NCBI RefSeq assembly: GCF_026241155.1
Contig: NZ_JAPFGP010000008.1
Location: forward strand, 1 to 64,000
Direction: 5' to 3'
Origin: Paucibacter sp. PLA-PC-4
GTDB lineage: Bacteria; Pseudomonadota; Gammaproteobacteria; Burkholderiales; Burkholderiaceae_C
Length of the DNA stretch: 64,000 nt
The first letter of the stretch is position 1. Each line of letters begins with the position of its first letter. Under the pieces are notes generated by a model. It had not been told where the DNA came from. It saw nothing but the letters and a program-made list of their open reading frames with translations, and did not search any database. The translations under genes were made by a program, and so were the position numbers. This document shows, one piece after another, positions 8,685 through 17,240 of this stretch.

Positions 8685-8720
8685 TTGCGCAAATGATAAA
8701 CGATTGATTATCTTGCGCAA
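8685..8720 (-). promoter_or_regulatory. Promoter/operator with repeated TTGCGCAA
   Basis: Two copies of the self-complementary octamer TTGCGCAA (8685-8692 and 8713-8720) bracket an AT-rich core in which GATAA and TTATC form a further dyad. Read leftwards, TTGCGC (8720-8715), a 16-nt spacer and TATCAT (8698-8693) make a plausible sigma-70 promoter, so an operator would overlap it. Transcription would start about 275 nt upstream of the small gene at 8413. The rest of the 8414-8755 gap shows a repeated TCTGGTCCCG and a weak hairpin, and no gene I can support. Confidence 0.5.
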
Positions 8721-8755
8721 GTGCTTTTTATCGTGATTGATAAAGAAATTAGGGA

Positions 8756-9346
8756 TCAGCGCTTCTTCGGCTTCAAGGGCGCGATGCCTTGCTGCAGCTT
8801 GCGCCAGGCATCGACATCGTCGGCCATCTGCGCCAGTGCCGCCGGCCGGGTGCTGCCGGCCGCGCTGCGCGTGGTGGCTGTGCCTGCGGCTGCCGGCTTG
8901 ACCGCCGCTGCCTCGGCGGGCGGCGGCGTCAACACCTCGCCCAGCAGGTCCAGCAAACGGGTGCGGGCGCGCTGCGGGTGGCGGCGGTAATAGGTCAGCA
9001 CCAGGCCGACGATGAAGCGCTCGTCATCGTCCTGCGGCACGCTGGGCGTGGCCTCCTGGACCGGGCTGGCCGCCGGCGTGGCCGGGTGGTCATGGTCCAT
9101 CCAGCCCGGTGGCTTGTGGAACAGCTGCTCGAACTGGCGTGCCAGCCGCTCGCCGATCTGGCGAGAGCGGCCCTTGATCTGGCTCCAGTAGCTCGGTTGG
9201 ATCTGCAAGCGCTCCGCGAAACGCCGCTCCAGCCCACGCAAGGTGGCAGCATCGGGGTGTTTGACGGTGGCGGCGACGAATTCTTCAAACAGGCGCATCG
9301 CATTGTCCAAACGGACTTGTGCGGTGTCCCGGGGTTCGGATGACAT
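8756..9346 (-). CDS. Helix-turn-helix DNA-binding protein
   Basis: In this 196-residue protein, residues 50-85 (PSYWSQIKGRSRQIGERLA, then FHKPPGWMD) resemble the helix-turn-helix of phage-repressor-like XRE proteins that end in PPGWMD. A variable linker and a Pro/Ala-rich C-terminal half follow. It probably acts as a transcription factor, but no effector domain is recognisable. It lies between the TTGCGCAA element on its 3' side and a divergent exported protein 63 nt away on its 5' side. It could therefore control either, including the small-protein operon immediately downstream. Confidence 0.75.
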   Translation of the reverse strand: MSSEPRDTAQVRLDNAMRLFEEFVAATVKHPDAATLRGLERRFAERLQIQPSYWSQIKGRSRQIGERLARQFEQLFHKPPGWMDHDHPATPAASPVQEATPSVPQDDDERFIVGLVLTYYRRHPQRARTRLLDLLGEVLTPPPAEAAAVKPAAAGTATTRSAAGSTRPAALAQMADDVDAWRKLQQGIAPLKPKKR

Positions 9347-9409
9347 CTGCGTATGATAAAGCTCCCTTCATCCTGGGCCGCTGGCCCGGGGCTGGCCGAG
9401 GAGAGCGAG

Positions 9410-10006
9410 ATGACTTTTTTCATGGCTTCTCTGCTGCGCGCTGGCGTCTTATGGGCGCTGTGCGTCGCGACTTTGCCGGCCGTGGCCGCTGAACGCAGTA
9501 TTGATAAAGAAGTGATCATCAAGGCCAGCCTGGACCAAGCCTGGCAGAGCTGGACCACGCGCGAGGGCATCGTCGCCTTCTTCGCGCCCGATGCGAGGAT
9601 CGAGCCGCGGGTCGGCGGCGCCTTCCAGATCTATATCGATCCCGGCGCCACGCCGGGCATGAAGGGCGCCGACGAGATGCGCTTTCTGGCGTTGCAGCCC
9701 AAGAAGATGCTCAGCTTCGACTGGAATGCGCCGCCGCATCTGCCCGAGGCGCGGGCCCAGCGCACCTTCGTGATCCTGCGTTTCGAGCCGGTCAGCGAGA
9801 CCGAGACCCGGTTGCGCCTGCACCACACCGGCTGGGGTGAGGGCGGTGAATGGGACAAGGCCTATGCCTACTTCGACCGTGCCTGGGGCAATGTGCTGGC
9901 CAATCTGAAGAAGCGCTATGACAGCGGTCCGCAGGACTGGACCGCGTGGCTGGCCCAGCTGGCGCAGTGGCGCGCCCAGGCGGCGGCCTCGGCGCCGGCC
10001 AAGTAG
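9410..10006 (+). CDS. Exported SRPBCC (AHSA1-like) protein
   Basis: This 198-residue protein has an N-terminal signal peptide (hydrophobic core near residues 8-22, ending AVAA). A START-like/AHSA1 domain follows, with typical segments REGIVAFFAPDARIEPRVGG and TRLRLHHTGWGEGGEW. Members of the fold bind hydrophobic ligands, and some assist Hsp90-like chaperones; the periplasmic ligand here is unknown. The start at 9410 is chosen for its GGAG ribosome-binding site and the signal peptide. The gene ends exactly where the convergent EF-G paralogue ends. Confidence 0.82.
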   Translation: MTFFMASLLRAGVLWALCVATLPAVAAERSIDKEVIIKASLDQAWQSWTTREGIVAFFAPDARIEPRVGGAFQIYIDPGATPGMKGADEMRFLALQPKKMLSFDWNAPPHLPEARAQRTFVILRFEPVSETETRLRLHHTGWGEGGEWDKAYAYFDRAWGNVLANLKKRYDSGPQDWTAWLAQLAQWRAQAAASAPAK

Positions 10007-12100
10007 TTAGTCGTCGTCCTTGACCTTGTAGGACGAGATCAGCGCTGTCTGGGTGTTGGGCGGCACCGCCTCGTAGTGCGACAGTGCCAGCGTGTAGCGG
10101 CCCTGGCCGCTGGTCATCGCATTGAGCCGGGTCTGGTAGCTGGCCAGCTCGGCCAGCGGTGCCAGGCCCTGCACCGTGATCACGCCGGGTACGGCCGAGC
10201 GCGTGCCGTTGACCTGGCCGCGCCGCGCCGCCAGATCGCCTGTGATATCGCCCATCGCCGCCTCGGGCGTGCTGATCTCGACATGGACGATGGGCTCCAG
10301 CACCAGGGGCCGGGCCTCGCGCACCGCCGCGATCAAGGCCTTGCGTCCGGCGGTGACGAAGGCGATCTCCTTGCTGTCGACCGAATGGTGTTTGCCGTCG
10401 AACACCGTGACCCGCAGATCGACCAGCGGATAGCCGGCGACGACGCCGCTGTCCAGCGCCGAGCGCACGCCTTTCTCGACCGCCGGCATGAACTGGCCCG
10501 GGATCGTGCCGCCCTTGACCGCGTCGACGAATTCGAAGCCGGCGCCGCGCGCCAGCGGCTCGACGCGCAGCCAGACCTCGCCGAACTGGCCGGCCCCGCC
10601 GCTCTGCTTCTTGTGCCGGTAGTGGCCCTCGGCTGGGCTTGAGACGGTCTCGCGGTAGGCGATGCGCGGCGGCTGGGTCAGCACCTCGAACTTGTAGGTC
10701 TCGCGCAGCCGCTCCAGCAGCATGCGCAGATGCAGCTCGCCCAGGCCGTAGACCAGGGTCTCGTTGGTTGCGCTGGCATGCTCGACCTTCAGGCAGGGGT
10801 CTTCGTCGATCAGGCGATTCAGGATCTCCCACAGCCGCTGCTCGTCGCCATGGCGGGCCGGGCTGATCGCCAGGCCGTGGACCGGCACCGGGAACTCCAG
10901 CGGCGCCAGGTGGATGTGCTCGTCCTCGGGCGCGTCATGCAGCACCGCGTCATAGTGCAGCTCCTCGACCTTGGCGATCGCGCAGATATCGCCCGGCAGG
11001 GCCTGCTCGATCTCGACATGCTCCTTTCCCTGTAGCAGGAATAGATGGCCGACACGAAAGGGCTTGCGCGCATGGCCGACAAAGAGCTGGCTGTTCTTCG
11101 TCAAGCTGCCCTGGTGCACGCGCAACACGCCCATCTTGCCCAGATAGGGGTCGGCATTGATCTTGAACACATGGGCCAGCACATGGGCGCCCGGCTCGGG
11201 CAGGGCCTGCAGCGGCAGCGCATCCGGCCCCTCTCCGCGCAGGAACAGCGGTGGATTGCCCTCGATCGGATTGGGCAGCAGGCGCTCGATCACATCGAGC
11301 AGCTCGGCCACGCCCGCGCCGGTTCGCGCCGAGGTGAAGCAGACCGGGATCAGATGGCCTTCGCGCAGCGCCTGCTCCAGCGGTGCATGCAACTCGCTGG
11401 CGTCGACATCGCCCTCGTTCAGATAGCGATCGACGAAAGCGGCGTCGACCTCGACAACCTGCTCCACCAAGGCACGGTGGGCCTCGGCCACCGATGAGAA
11501 ATCGCTGGCCCCGCTGCTGCTGTAGAAGCAATCCTGCACCCGCGCGCCGCCGCCGGCCGGCAGATTCAGCGGCAGGCATTCGCGGCCAAAGCTCGCACGC
11601 AGCTGCTCCAGCAGCGCCGGCAGCTGCACACCGGGCGCATCGATGCGGTTGATCACGATCAGGCGACACAGCCCGCGCTGCGCGGCGGTCTCCATCATGC
11701 GCGAGGCCATCAGTTCAATGCCGTTGAGCGCATTGATCACGACGATGGCCGTGTCGGCCGCCTCCAGCGCCGGCAGCGACTGACCGATGAAGTCCGGCGC
11801 ACCGGGCGTGTCGATCGCATGGATGCGCAGGCCGCCATGATTCATGTGCACGACCGAGGCATGCAGCGAATGCTGGGCGCGCTTTTCCAGCGGGTCGAAG
11901 TCGCTGACCGTGTTGCCGCGCTCCACCGAGCCGGCCGCGGTGATCGCGCCGGCCTGATGCAGCAAGGCCTCGAGCAGGCTGGTCTTGCCGGCGCCGGCCG
12001 GCCCGACCAGGGCCAGCGCGCGGATCTGGGCGATCTGCGCGAAGAGGCCCGGACTGCCCGGGGCGGCAGTCTCTGGGGCCTTGCTGTGGCTGGCGGGCAT
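10007..12100 (-). CDS. Divergent elongation factor G-like GTPase
   Basis: This 697-residue translational GTPase is related to EF-G but clearly diverged. The GTP-binding motifs are GPAGAGKTS (G1), DTPGAP (G3, instead of DTPGH) and NRID (G4, instead of NKxD). The C-terminal domains keep GELHLRMLLERL and the QSGGAGQFGEVWL segment. Loss of the catalytic His after DTPG argues against canonical translocase function, and a normal EF-G lies at 55.2-57.3 kb. Such paralogues occur widely in proteobacteria and their role is poorly known. It starts 77 nt after dadA on the same strand, so it may share the glycine-riboswitch transcript. The start at 12100 places the G1 motif near the N-terminus. Confidence 0.87.
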   Translation of the reverse strand: MPASHSKAPETAAPGSPGLFAQIAQIRALALVGPAGAGKTSLLEALLHQAGAITAAGSVERGNTVSDFDPLEKRAQHSLHASVVHMNHGGLRIHAIDTPGAPDFIGQSLPALEAADTAIVVINALNGIELMASRMMETAAQRGLCRLIVINRIDAPGVQLPALLEQLRASFGRECLPLNLPAGGGARVQDCFYSSSGASDFSSVAEAHRALVEQVVEVDAAFVDRYLNEGDVDASELHAPLEQALREGHLIPVCFTSARTGAGVAELLDVIERLLPNPIEGNPPLFLRGEGPDALPLQALPEPGAHVLAHVFKINADPYLGKMGVLRVHQGSLTKNSQLFVGHARKPFRVGHLFLLQGKEHVEIEQALPGDICAIAKVEELHYDAVLHDAPEDEHIHLAPLEFPVPVHGLAISPARHGDEQRLWEILNRLIDEDPCLKVEHASATNETLVYGLGELHLRMLLERLRETYKFEVLTQPPRIAYRETVSSPAEGHYRHKKQSGGAGQFGEVWLRVEPLARGAGFEFVDAVKGGTIPGQFMPAVEKGVRSALDSGVVAGYPLVDLRVTVFDGKHHSVDSKEIAFVTAGRKALIAAVREARPLVLEPIVHVEISTPEAAMGDITGDLAARRGQVNGTRSAVPGVITVQGLAPLAELASYQTRLNAMTSGQGRYTLALSHYEAVPPNTQTALISSYKVKDDD

Positions 12101-12177
12101 GGGCGCACTCCTTCGGTCATTGCATACGGATGACGGCTGAAGCGGTGCCGGGTCTTGAGCCCCGGCTTGGGCAGAGC

Positions 12178-13491
12178 CTAGGGCAAGCGCGGCTGCGGCA
12201 CAAGAGGCCTGTTCCCTGGGCGCGCCGCCTCGCGGCTGGCCGCTGTGAAGGCGTAATCCAGCTCCGGCACGCGGCCGCCGACGATGTCGGCAATCGCCGC
12301 GCCCGAGCCGCAGCTGTGGGTCCACCCCAGGGTGCCATGGCCGGTGTTGAGAAAGAGGTTGCCGATCTTGCTGCGGCCGATATAGGGCAGATTGGACGGG
12401 GTGGCGGGGCGCAGACCGGTCCAGTACTGCGCGCCCGAGCCGTCGCTCATCTGCGGGAACAGCTCGCGGGTGCGCCGCACGATGGCCTCGCAGCGGGCCA
12501 GGTTCAAGCTCGTGTCATAGCCGTTGAGCTCGGCCGTGCCGGCGATGCGCAGCCGGTCGCCCAGGCGTGAGAACACCAGCTTGTACTCATCATCAGTCAG
12601 CGAGACCTGGTAGCTGTGCTCGGGGGCGGTGACCGGCAAGGTGACCGAGTAGCCCTTGGCCGGATAGATGTTCAGATCGACACCCAGTTCGCGCGCCAGG
12701 CCGCGGCTGAATGAGCCCAGGCACAGCACATGGGCGTCGGCCTGCAGGCGTTGCACCTCGCCGCGCGCATCGGCCACGACGAGCTGATCGATGCGGTCGC
12801 CGCTGCGCTCGAAGCCCAGGATGCGGGTCTCGTAGCGGAACTGCACGCCGGCCGCCGCGCACAGCCGCGCCAACTGCTGCGTGAACAGGTGCGCGTCGCC
12901 CGACTCGTCGCTGGGCGTCATGCTGCCGCCGACGATTTTTGAGCGGCACTGCGCCAGCGCCGGCTCGATGGCCACGCATTCATCCGGGCTCTTCATGTCC
13001 AGCTCGCAGCCCTGCTCTCGCATGAGGCGGGCCGGCTCCTGGGCCGCGTTGTACTCGGCCTCGCTGGTGTAGAAATGCAGAATGCCCTGGGTCCGCTGCG
13101 CGTACTCGATGCCGGTGGCCGCGCGCAGCGCCTGCAGCTTGGCGCGGCTGTACAGGCCCAGGCTGACGATGTTGCGGATATTGTGGGCGGTACGGCCCGG
13201 TGTGCATTCACGCAGGAACTGCAGGCCCCAGCGCCATTGCGCGGCATCGGCACGCAGGCGGAACAGCAGCGGCGCATCCTCGCGCATCAGCCATTTCAGC
13301 ACCTTCAGCGGCGCGCCAGGATTGGCCCAGGGCTCGGCATGCGAGACCGAGATCTGGCCGCCGTTGGCGAAGCTGGTCTCCAGGCCGGCGGCCGGCTGGC
13401 GCTCGATGACGGTGACCTCGTGGCCGGCCTGGCGCAGATACCAGGCGGTGGTGATGCCAGTGACGCCGGCGCCGAGAACGATGACATGCAT
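12178..13491 (-). CDS. dadA: D-amino acid dehydrogenase
   Basis: This 437-residue FAD-dependent enzyme oxidises D-amino acids (chiefly D-alanine) to keto acids at the inner membrane. The dinucleotide-binding motif GAGVTGITTAWYL lies at the N-terminus. ANGGQIS, the central DVDL-like segment GVDLNIYPAKGYSVT and the C-terminal GHGTLGWTHSCGSG are DadA signatures. The leader carries a tandem glycine riboswitch, tying expression to intracellular glycine. The downstream EF-G-like gene may be on the same transcript. No alanine racemase is adjacent. Confidence 0.95.
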   Translation of the reverse strand: MHVIVLGAGVTGITTAWYLRQAGHEVTVIERQPAAGLETSFANGGQISVSHAEPWANPGAPLKVLKWLMREDAPLLFRLRADAAQWRWGLQFLRECTPGRTAHNIRNIVSLGLYSRAKLQALRAATGIEYAQRTQGILHFYTSEAEYNAAQEPARLMREQGCELDMKSPDECVAIEPALAQCRSKIVGGSMTPSDESGDAHLFTQQLARLCAAAGVQFRYETRILGFERSGDRIDQLVVADARGEVQRLQADAHVLCLGSFSRGLARELGVDLNIYPAKGYSVTLPVTAPEHSYQVSLTDDEYKLVFSRLGDRLRIAGTAELNGYDTSLNLARCEAIVRRTRELFPQMSDGSGAQYWTGLRPATPSNLPYIGRSKIGNLFLNTGHGTLGWTHSCGSGAAIADIVGGRVPELDYAFTAASREAARPGNRPLVPQPRLP

Positions 13492-13582
13492 GCTGAACTC
13501 CAGGAGGAGCTGAGCGCCAGACGGACGTGGGTTATGGAGGGAAGAAACCCGGGCATGCGTGCGCCTGACGCGCGCCGCTCCC

Positions 13583-13765
13583 GCTGTCCCTGATACCTGA
13601 GAGATTCAGCGCCCATCACCCGATGCGCGCCTTGCTCCTTCGGTGGCGGTCCCTTGCGGACCGCGCTCTCCAGCATTCGGCTTGTGACGGATCCAGTACG
13701 GGGCCTGAGCGAGTATGGGAGCTTGCGCCTTCGGCGGCATGCGTTGCGGCATGCTCTCTCCTGAA
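13583..13765 (-). ncRNA. Tandem glycine riboswitch upstream of dadA
   Basis: Read leftwards, two glycine aptamers follow each other. Aptamer 1 starts with GGAGAG at 13761 and contains GCCGAAGGCGCAA. Aptamer 2 starts with GGAGAG at 13671 and contains CACCGAAGGAGCAA, then GAATCTCTCAGGTA and CAGGGACAG. These are the conserved core elements of the gcvT-type glycine riboswitch, in the usual two-aptamer layout. The expression platform must lie in the 90 nt before the dadA start. Whether glycine turns the gene on or off cannot be told from the sequence, although ON switches are usual for degradation genes. Confidence 0.9.
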
Positions 13766-13872
13766 TCCGGGGACGAGTGTAGGCGGGGCCTGGTCGGGGC
13801 GTCAACCCTGCGCGGGCGGGGCGTCTGTCGCCTGCAGTAAGCTGGCGGGCCATCCCCGTGCGGGAGTTCACG

Positions 13873-15045
13873 ATGCCTCTGGAATCCATGTCCAAACTGA
13901 GTCTTGCTGTTGCCAGTGTGTTTCTTGCCGTGGCCTGTGGCGGTGGCGGCGGCGGCGAGGTGGTCGCCGCGCCGACCCCGACACCGCCATCAACAGCGGC
14001 GCCGCAACTGACGACCCTGCACAGCGGCCTGTCCAACCCCTGGGGCCTGGCTCTGCTGCCCGATGGCCGCATGCTGGTGACGCAAAAGGCCGGCAGCCTG
14101 CTGCTGCTCAGCGCCGATGGCCGCAGCACGCTGGCCACGATCAGCGGCGTGCCGGCGGTGGTCTCGGCCGGCCAGGGCGGTCTGCTCGATGTCGCACTCG
14201 ACCCGGACTTCGCTAGCACGCCCTGGGTCTATCTGTCCTATTCCGAGCCGGGCAGCGGTGCCGAAGCGGGCCGCAGCGGCACCGCCGTGGCGCGCGGCCG
14301 CCTGGTCGGCAATGCGCTGCAGGATGTCGCGGTGATCTTCCGCCAGGCACCCAAGGTCAGCGGGGGCGGGCATTTCGGCTCTCGCCTGGTGTTCTCGAAC
14401 GACAAGACCCTGTTCATCACGCTGGGCGAACGCCAGCTCGGCAGTCCCGCGCAAGACCTGGCACAGACCCTGGGCAAGGTGGTGCGGATCAACCGCGACG
14501 GCAGCATCCCGGCCGGCAATCCGGCGCTGGGCGCCGGTGCGCGGCCCGGCATCTGGAGCTATGGCCACCGCAACCCGCAGGGCGCGGCCCTGCATCCGAC
14601 CAGCGGCGAGCTCTGGCTCAGCGAGCATGGACCGCAGGGCGGCGACGAGATCAATATCGCCCGTGCCGGTGCCAACTACGGCTGGCCGGTCAAGAGCTAT
14701 GGCTGCAACTATGGCTCGCCGATCAGCGAGGGCTGCAGGCTCGGCGGCGGTGTCCATGCGCCGGCCTTTATCGAACCGCTGACTTACTGGGTGCCGACCT
14801 CGGTGGCGCCGGCCGGCCTGGTCTTCTATACCGGCGCAATGTTCCCTGAGTGGCGCGGCCAGCTGTTCTCCGGCGCGCTGGCCGGCCAGGCCCTGTGGCG
14901 GCTGCAGCTCAGCGGCAACACGGTGGCCTCGCGCGAGGCGATGTTCGCGAGCCTCGGCGAGCGCTTCCGCGATGTGCGCCAGGCGCCGGACGGCGCGCTG
15001 CTGCTGCTGACCGACAGCGGCAAGCTGATACGGCTGGCGCGCTGA
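13873..15045 (+). CDS. PQQ-dependent aldose sugar dehydrogenase-like lipoprotein
   Basis: This 390-residue exported protein is of the soluble glucose/sorbosone dehydrogenase (six-bladed propeller) family. The N-terminus is a lipoprotein signal with lipobox LAVAC, followed by a Gly run and a Pro/Thr linker. Propeller motifs include SNPWGLALLPDGRMLVTQ, GQGGLLDVALDPDF, GGGHFGSRLVF and GHRNPQGAALHPTSGELW, then GGDEINIARAGANYGWP. Family members oxidise aldoses to lactones with PQQ, probably at the outer membrane here. The start at 13873 follows a GGGAG site. The downstream hydrolase begins 11 nt later, which suggests co-transcription. Confidence 0.9.
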   Translation: MPLESMSKLSLAVASVFLAVACGGGGGGEVVAAPTPTPPSTAAPQLTTLHSGLSNPWGLALLPDGRMLVTQKAGSLLLLSADGRSTLATISGVPAVVSAGQGGLLDVALDPDFASTPWVYLSYSEPGSGAEAGRSGTAVARGRLVGNALQDVAVIFRQAPKVSGGGHFGSRLVFSNDKTLFITLGERQLGSPAQDLAQTLGKVVRINRDGSIPAGNPALGAGARPGIWSYGHRNPQGAALHPTSGELWLSEHGPQGGDEINIARAGANYGWPVKSYGCNYGSPISEGCRLGGGVHAPAFIEPLTYWVPTSVAPAGLVFYTGAMFPEWRGQLFSGALAGQALWRLQLSGNTVASREAMFASLGERFRDVRQAPDGALLLLTDSGKLIRLAR

Positions 15046-15056
15046 GGGCTTGATCG

Positions 15057-15854
15057 ATGATGCGCCGGCTGCTGCTCGTCGTCGCGCTGGCGCTGCTGGT
15101 CTATGGCGCGCTGCTGGCCTGGTTGTACTGGCGCCAGGAGCGCCTGCTCTTCATGCCCCAGCCGCTGCCGGCCGCGCACCGCTTCGCACTGGGCGACGAT
15201 GTCCATGAGCTGCAAATCGAGGTGCCCGGCGCCCGGCTCTCGGCCTTGCATCTGCGCCTGCCGGCGCCCCGGGGCCTGGTGTTCTTTCTGCACGGCAATG
15301 CCGGCAATCTGGACACGTGGTTCGTCAATGCCGACTTCTACCGCCGCGCCGGCTACGACCTCTTCATGCTGGACTACCGCGGCTATGGCAAGAGCAGCGG
15401 CCGGATCGACAGCGAGGCCCAACTGCGCGCCGATGTGCGGGCCGCCTGGGAGCAGGTCGCGCCGCGCTACCAGGGGCTGCGGCGCGTGATCTACGGCCGC
15501 TCGCTGGGCACGGCACTGGCGTCCGGTCTGGCGGCCGAGGTCCGCCCTGAGCTGACCGTGCTGGTCTCGCCGTATGCCAGCATGGCGGCGCTGATGCGCC
15601 TGCACTACCCCTGGGTGCCGGGGCGGCTGCTACGCTATCCGCTCGATACCGCCGCCGATGTCGCGCGCACCAAGGGCCCCGTGCTGCTGCTGCATGGCGA
15701 GCAGGATGCGCTGATCCCGCCGCAGCAGGCCGAGCAGTTGCTGGCCCACGCGCCGCAGGCCCGGCTGCTGCGCATCGCGGGCGCCGGCCACAATGATCTG
15801 CAGAATTTCGAGGCCTATCTGCAGGCCATGCGCGAGGCGCTGCGCGGACCCTAG
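15057..15854 (+). CDS. Alpha/beta hydrolase of the BEM46/ABHD13 type
   Basis: This 265-residue serine hydrolase has one N-terminal membrane segment (residues 4-24) and the QERLLFMP motif typical of this subfamily. FFLHGNAGN forms the oxyanion region, GRSLGTA holds the nucleophile, LLHGEQDALIP the acid and GAGHNDL the histidine. It is anchored in the inner membrane with the catalytic domain probably outside. The substrate is unknown. It follows the sugar dehydrogenase lipoprotein by 11 nt, and its end overlaps the convergent acetyltransferase gene by 4 nt. Confidence 0.9.
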   Translation: MMRRLLLVVALALLVYGALLAWLYWRQERLLFMPQPLPAAHRFALGDDVHELQIEVPGARLSALHLRLPAPRGLVFFLHGNAGNLDTWFVNADFYRRAGYDLFMLDYRGYGKSSGRIDSEAQLRADVRAAWEQVAPRYQGLRRVIYGRSLGTALASGLAAEVRPELTVLVSPYASMAALMRLHYPWVPGRLLRYPLDTAADVARTKGPVLLLHGEQDALIPPQQAEQLLAHAPQARLLRIAGAGHNDLQNFEAYLQAMREALRGP

Positions 15855-16408
15855 AGGCGCTTCGCGTCGAGGCTGGCCGGCTCGTCCTCGTCCAGCAGCT
15901 TGTAGTAGAGCGCGGTGGCGGCCAGCTGGCCATCGGGGCTGGCGGCATAGCGCGGGATCTCGCCGGCCTTGAGCCAGCCCAGATGGCGGTAGACAGTCTC
16001 GGCAAGGGAGCCGGCCTCGGTGTCCAGCACCAGCAGGCTGCAACCTTCCAGCCGTGCGGCCCGCTCCAGCGCCTGCATCAGTACCGAGGCCAGGCCACGA
16101 CCGCGCGCGCTGCTGTGCACCATGAGCTTCTGCACCTCGGCGCGGTGGCGGCCATTGGGCTTCTCGCACAGCGAGAGCTGGGCCGTGCCCAGCAATTGCC
16201 CGCCCTGGGACAAGATCCACAGCCTGTGGGTCGGGCCCAGCCTGGCCAGCACTGCCTGCCAGTAGGCGTCGGCCTCTGCCTCGTCCAGCGCGGCCAGAAA
16301 GCCCAGCGAGGCCTGATGCGCCACCGCATCGAGCAGCAGGGCCGCCAGTTGGGGCAGGGCGCGTGTGTCGCCGCGCGCGACGGTTTCAAGATGCAGTCCT
16401 TCGCTCAT
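15851..16408 (-). CDS. GNAT family N-acetyltransferase (copy 1)
   Basis: This 185-residue acetyltransferase has the acetyl-CoA-binding motif A at VHSSARGRGLASVLM. The later LVLDTEAGSLAETVYRHLGW corresponds to motif B. The substrate is unknown. Residue by residue it strongly resembles the second GNAT at 17241-17891 (shared SLGFLA, AQLSLC, VHS..RGRG and the C-terminal HLGW..AGEIP.Y), so the two are paralogues flanking a TetR gene. The start at 16408 gives the family length. It is divergent from tetR, with a palindrome in the gap. Confidence 0.9.
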   Translation of the reverse strand: MSEGLHLETVARGDTRALPQLAALLLDAVAHQASLGFLAALDEAEADAYWQAVLARLGPTHRLWILSQGGQLLGTAQLSLCEKPNGRHRAEVQKLMVHSSARGRGLASVLMQALERAARLEGCSLLVLDTEAGSLAETVYRHLGWLKAGEIPRYAASPDGQLAATALYYKLLDEDEPASLDAKRL

Positions 16409-16461
16409 TGCTTGCAGTGTCCTGGTGTAGTCTTGCGGATTGAATATCCAATGACAAAATA

Positions 16462-16476
16462 CTAACCAATGGTTAG
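16462..16476. promoter_or_regulatory. Palindromic probable TetR operator
   Basis: A perfect inverted repeat, CTAACC-AAT-GGTTAG, lies in the gap between the divergent acetyltransferase and tetR genes and contains the first possible tetR ATG. Read leftwards, TTGGTT with a 17-nt spacer and TATTCA downstream is a possible promoter for the acetyltransferase. TetR binding would then block it. This is an inference from symmetry and position. Confidence 0.6.
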
Positions 16477-17230
16477 CAAGATTGCAAATCCACATTTGAA
16501 CCCGCCACCGCGCGCCAGCGGCGCCAAGGGGATGCACCGCGCCTCGGGGGTGGTCTCGCCGGCGCCCGACGCGCTGCAAAAGCCCCTGGCCAAGCCGCAG
16601 CCGCGCCAACGCGTCAAGACGCCCAAGCCCGAGGGGCCGCTCAAGAAAGCGACGGCCTCGGCCTTGCGCCGGGCCGCGCACAAAGAGGCGCTCGAGCAGG
16701 GCATCGTCGACGCGGCGCGGGCGCTGTTTGTCGCGCAGGGGCAGGAGGCGGTGACCTTGCGCGAGGTCGCGGCCGCAGTCGGCTATTCTCATGCCACGCT
16801 CTACAGCTTCTTCGCCGACAAGGCGGCGCTGCTGGCACGGCTGGGTGTCGAGGGCCGCGAGGGCCTGCGGGCGACGCTGGAAGGCCAGCTCTGCGGCCCC
16901 GGCGATGCGCGTGCCGCGCTGCGCCGCGTGGCCGCCGCCTACCTGCGCTGGGCCGTGGCCCATCCGCACCATTACCGGCTGCTGACCCTGGACCCGCTGC
17001 CGGCCGCGCCGGATGCCGCTAGCGAGCCCGACGCCTATGCTTTGCTGCGCGAGCTGCTGACGCGGCTGCCGGGCGGCGACGCCGATTTGCGCGCCCAGAC
17101 GGTCTGGGCCGCGCTGCACGGTGCGGCCCTGCTGGAGATCGCGCTGGTGCCGGGCTCGGGCAAGACCTGGCCCTGGCGCGAGCTGCAGGCCCGCATCACG
17201 GCCGTCGCCGAACTGGTGGCGGCCGCCTGA
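16469..17230 (+). CDS. TetR/AcrR family transcriptional regulator
   Basis: This protein has up to 253 residues, with a TetR helix-turn-helix at about residues 75-125 (AARALFVAQGQEAVTLREVAAAVGYSHATLYSFFADKAAL). The C-terminal ligand-binding domain has HPHHYRLLTLDP, of the WHG-like type. The N-terminal 65 residues are Pro/Lys-rich and unusually long for the family. The ATG at 16469 sits inside the palindromic operator and has no ribosome-binding site, so translation may start further in (ATG 16532 or a GTG). It is flanked on both sides by paralogous GNAT genes, which it may regulate. Confidence 0.88.
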   Translation: MVSKIANPHLNPPPRASGAKGMHRASGVVSPAPDALQKPLAKPQPRQRVKTPKPEGPLKKATASALRRAAHKEALEQGIVDAARALFVAQGQEAVTLREVAAAVGYSHATLYSFFADKAALLARLGVEGREGLRATLEGQLCGPGDARAALRRVAAAYLRWAVAHPHHYRLLTLDPLPAAPDAASEPDAYALLRELLTRLPGGDADLRAQTVWAALHGAALLEIALVPGSGKTWPWRELQARITAVAELVAAA

Positions 17231-17240
17231 GCGGGGCGTT

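Noticed and set aside
12140-12165. GC-rich hairpin between dadA and the EF-G-like gene
   Set aside because: The stem GCCGGG/CCCGGC lacks a downstream T run in the leftward direction, so it is not a convincing terminator.
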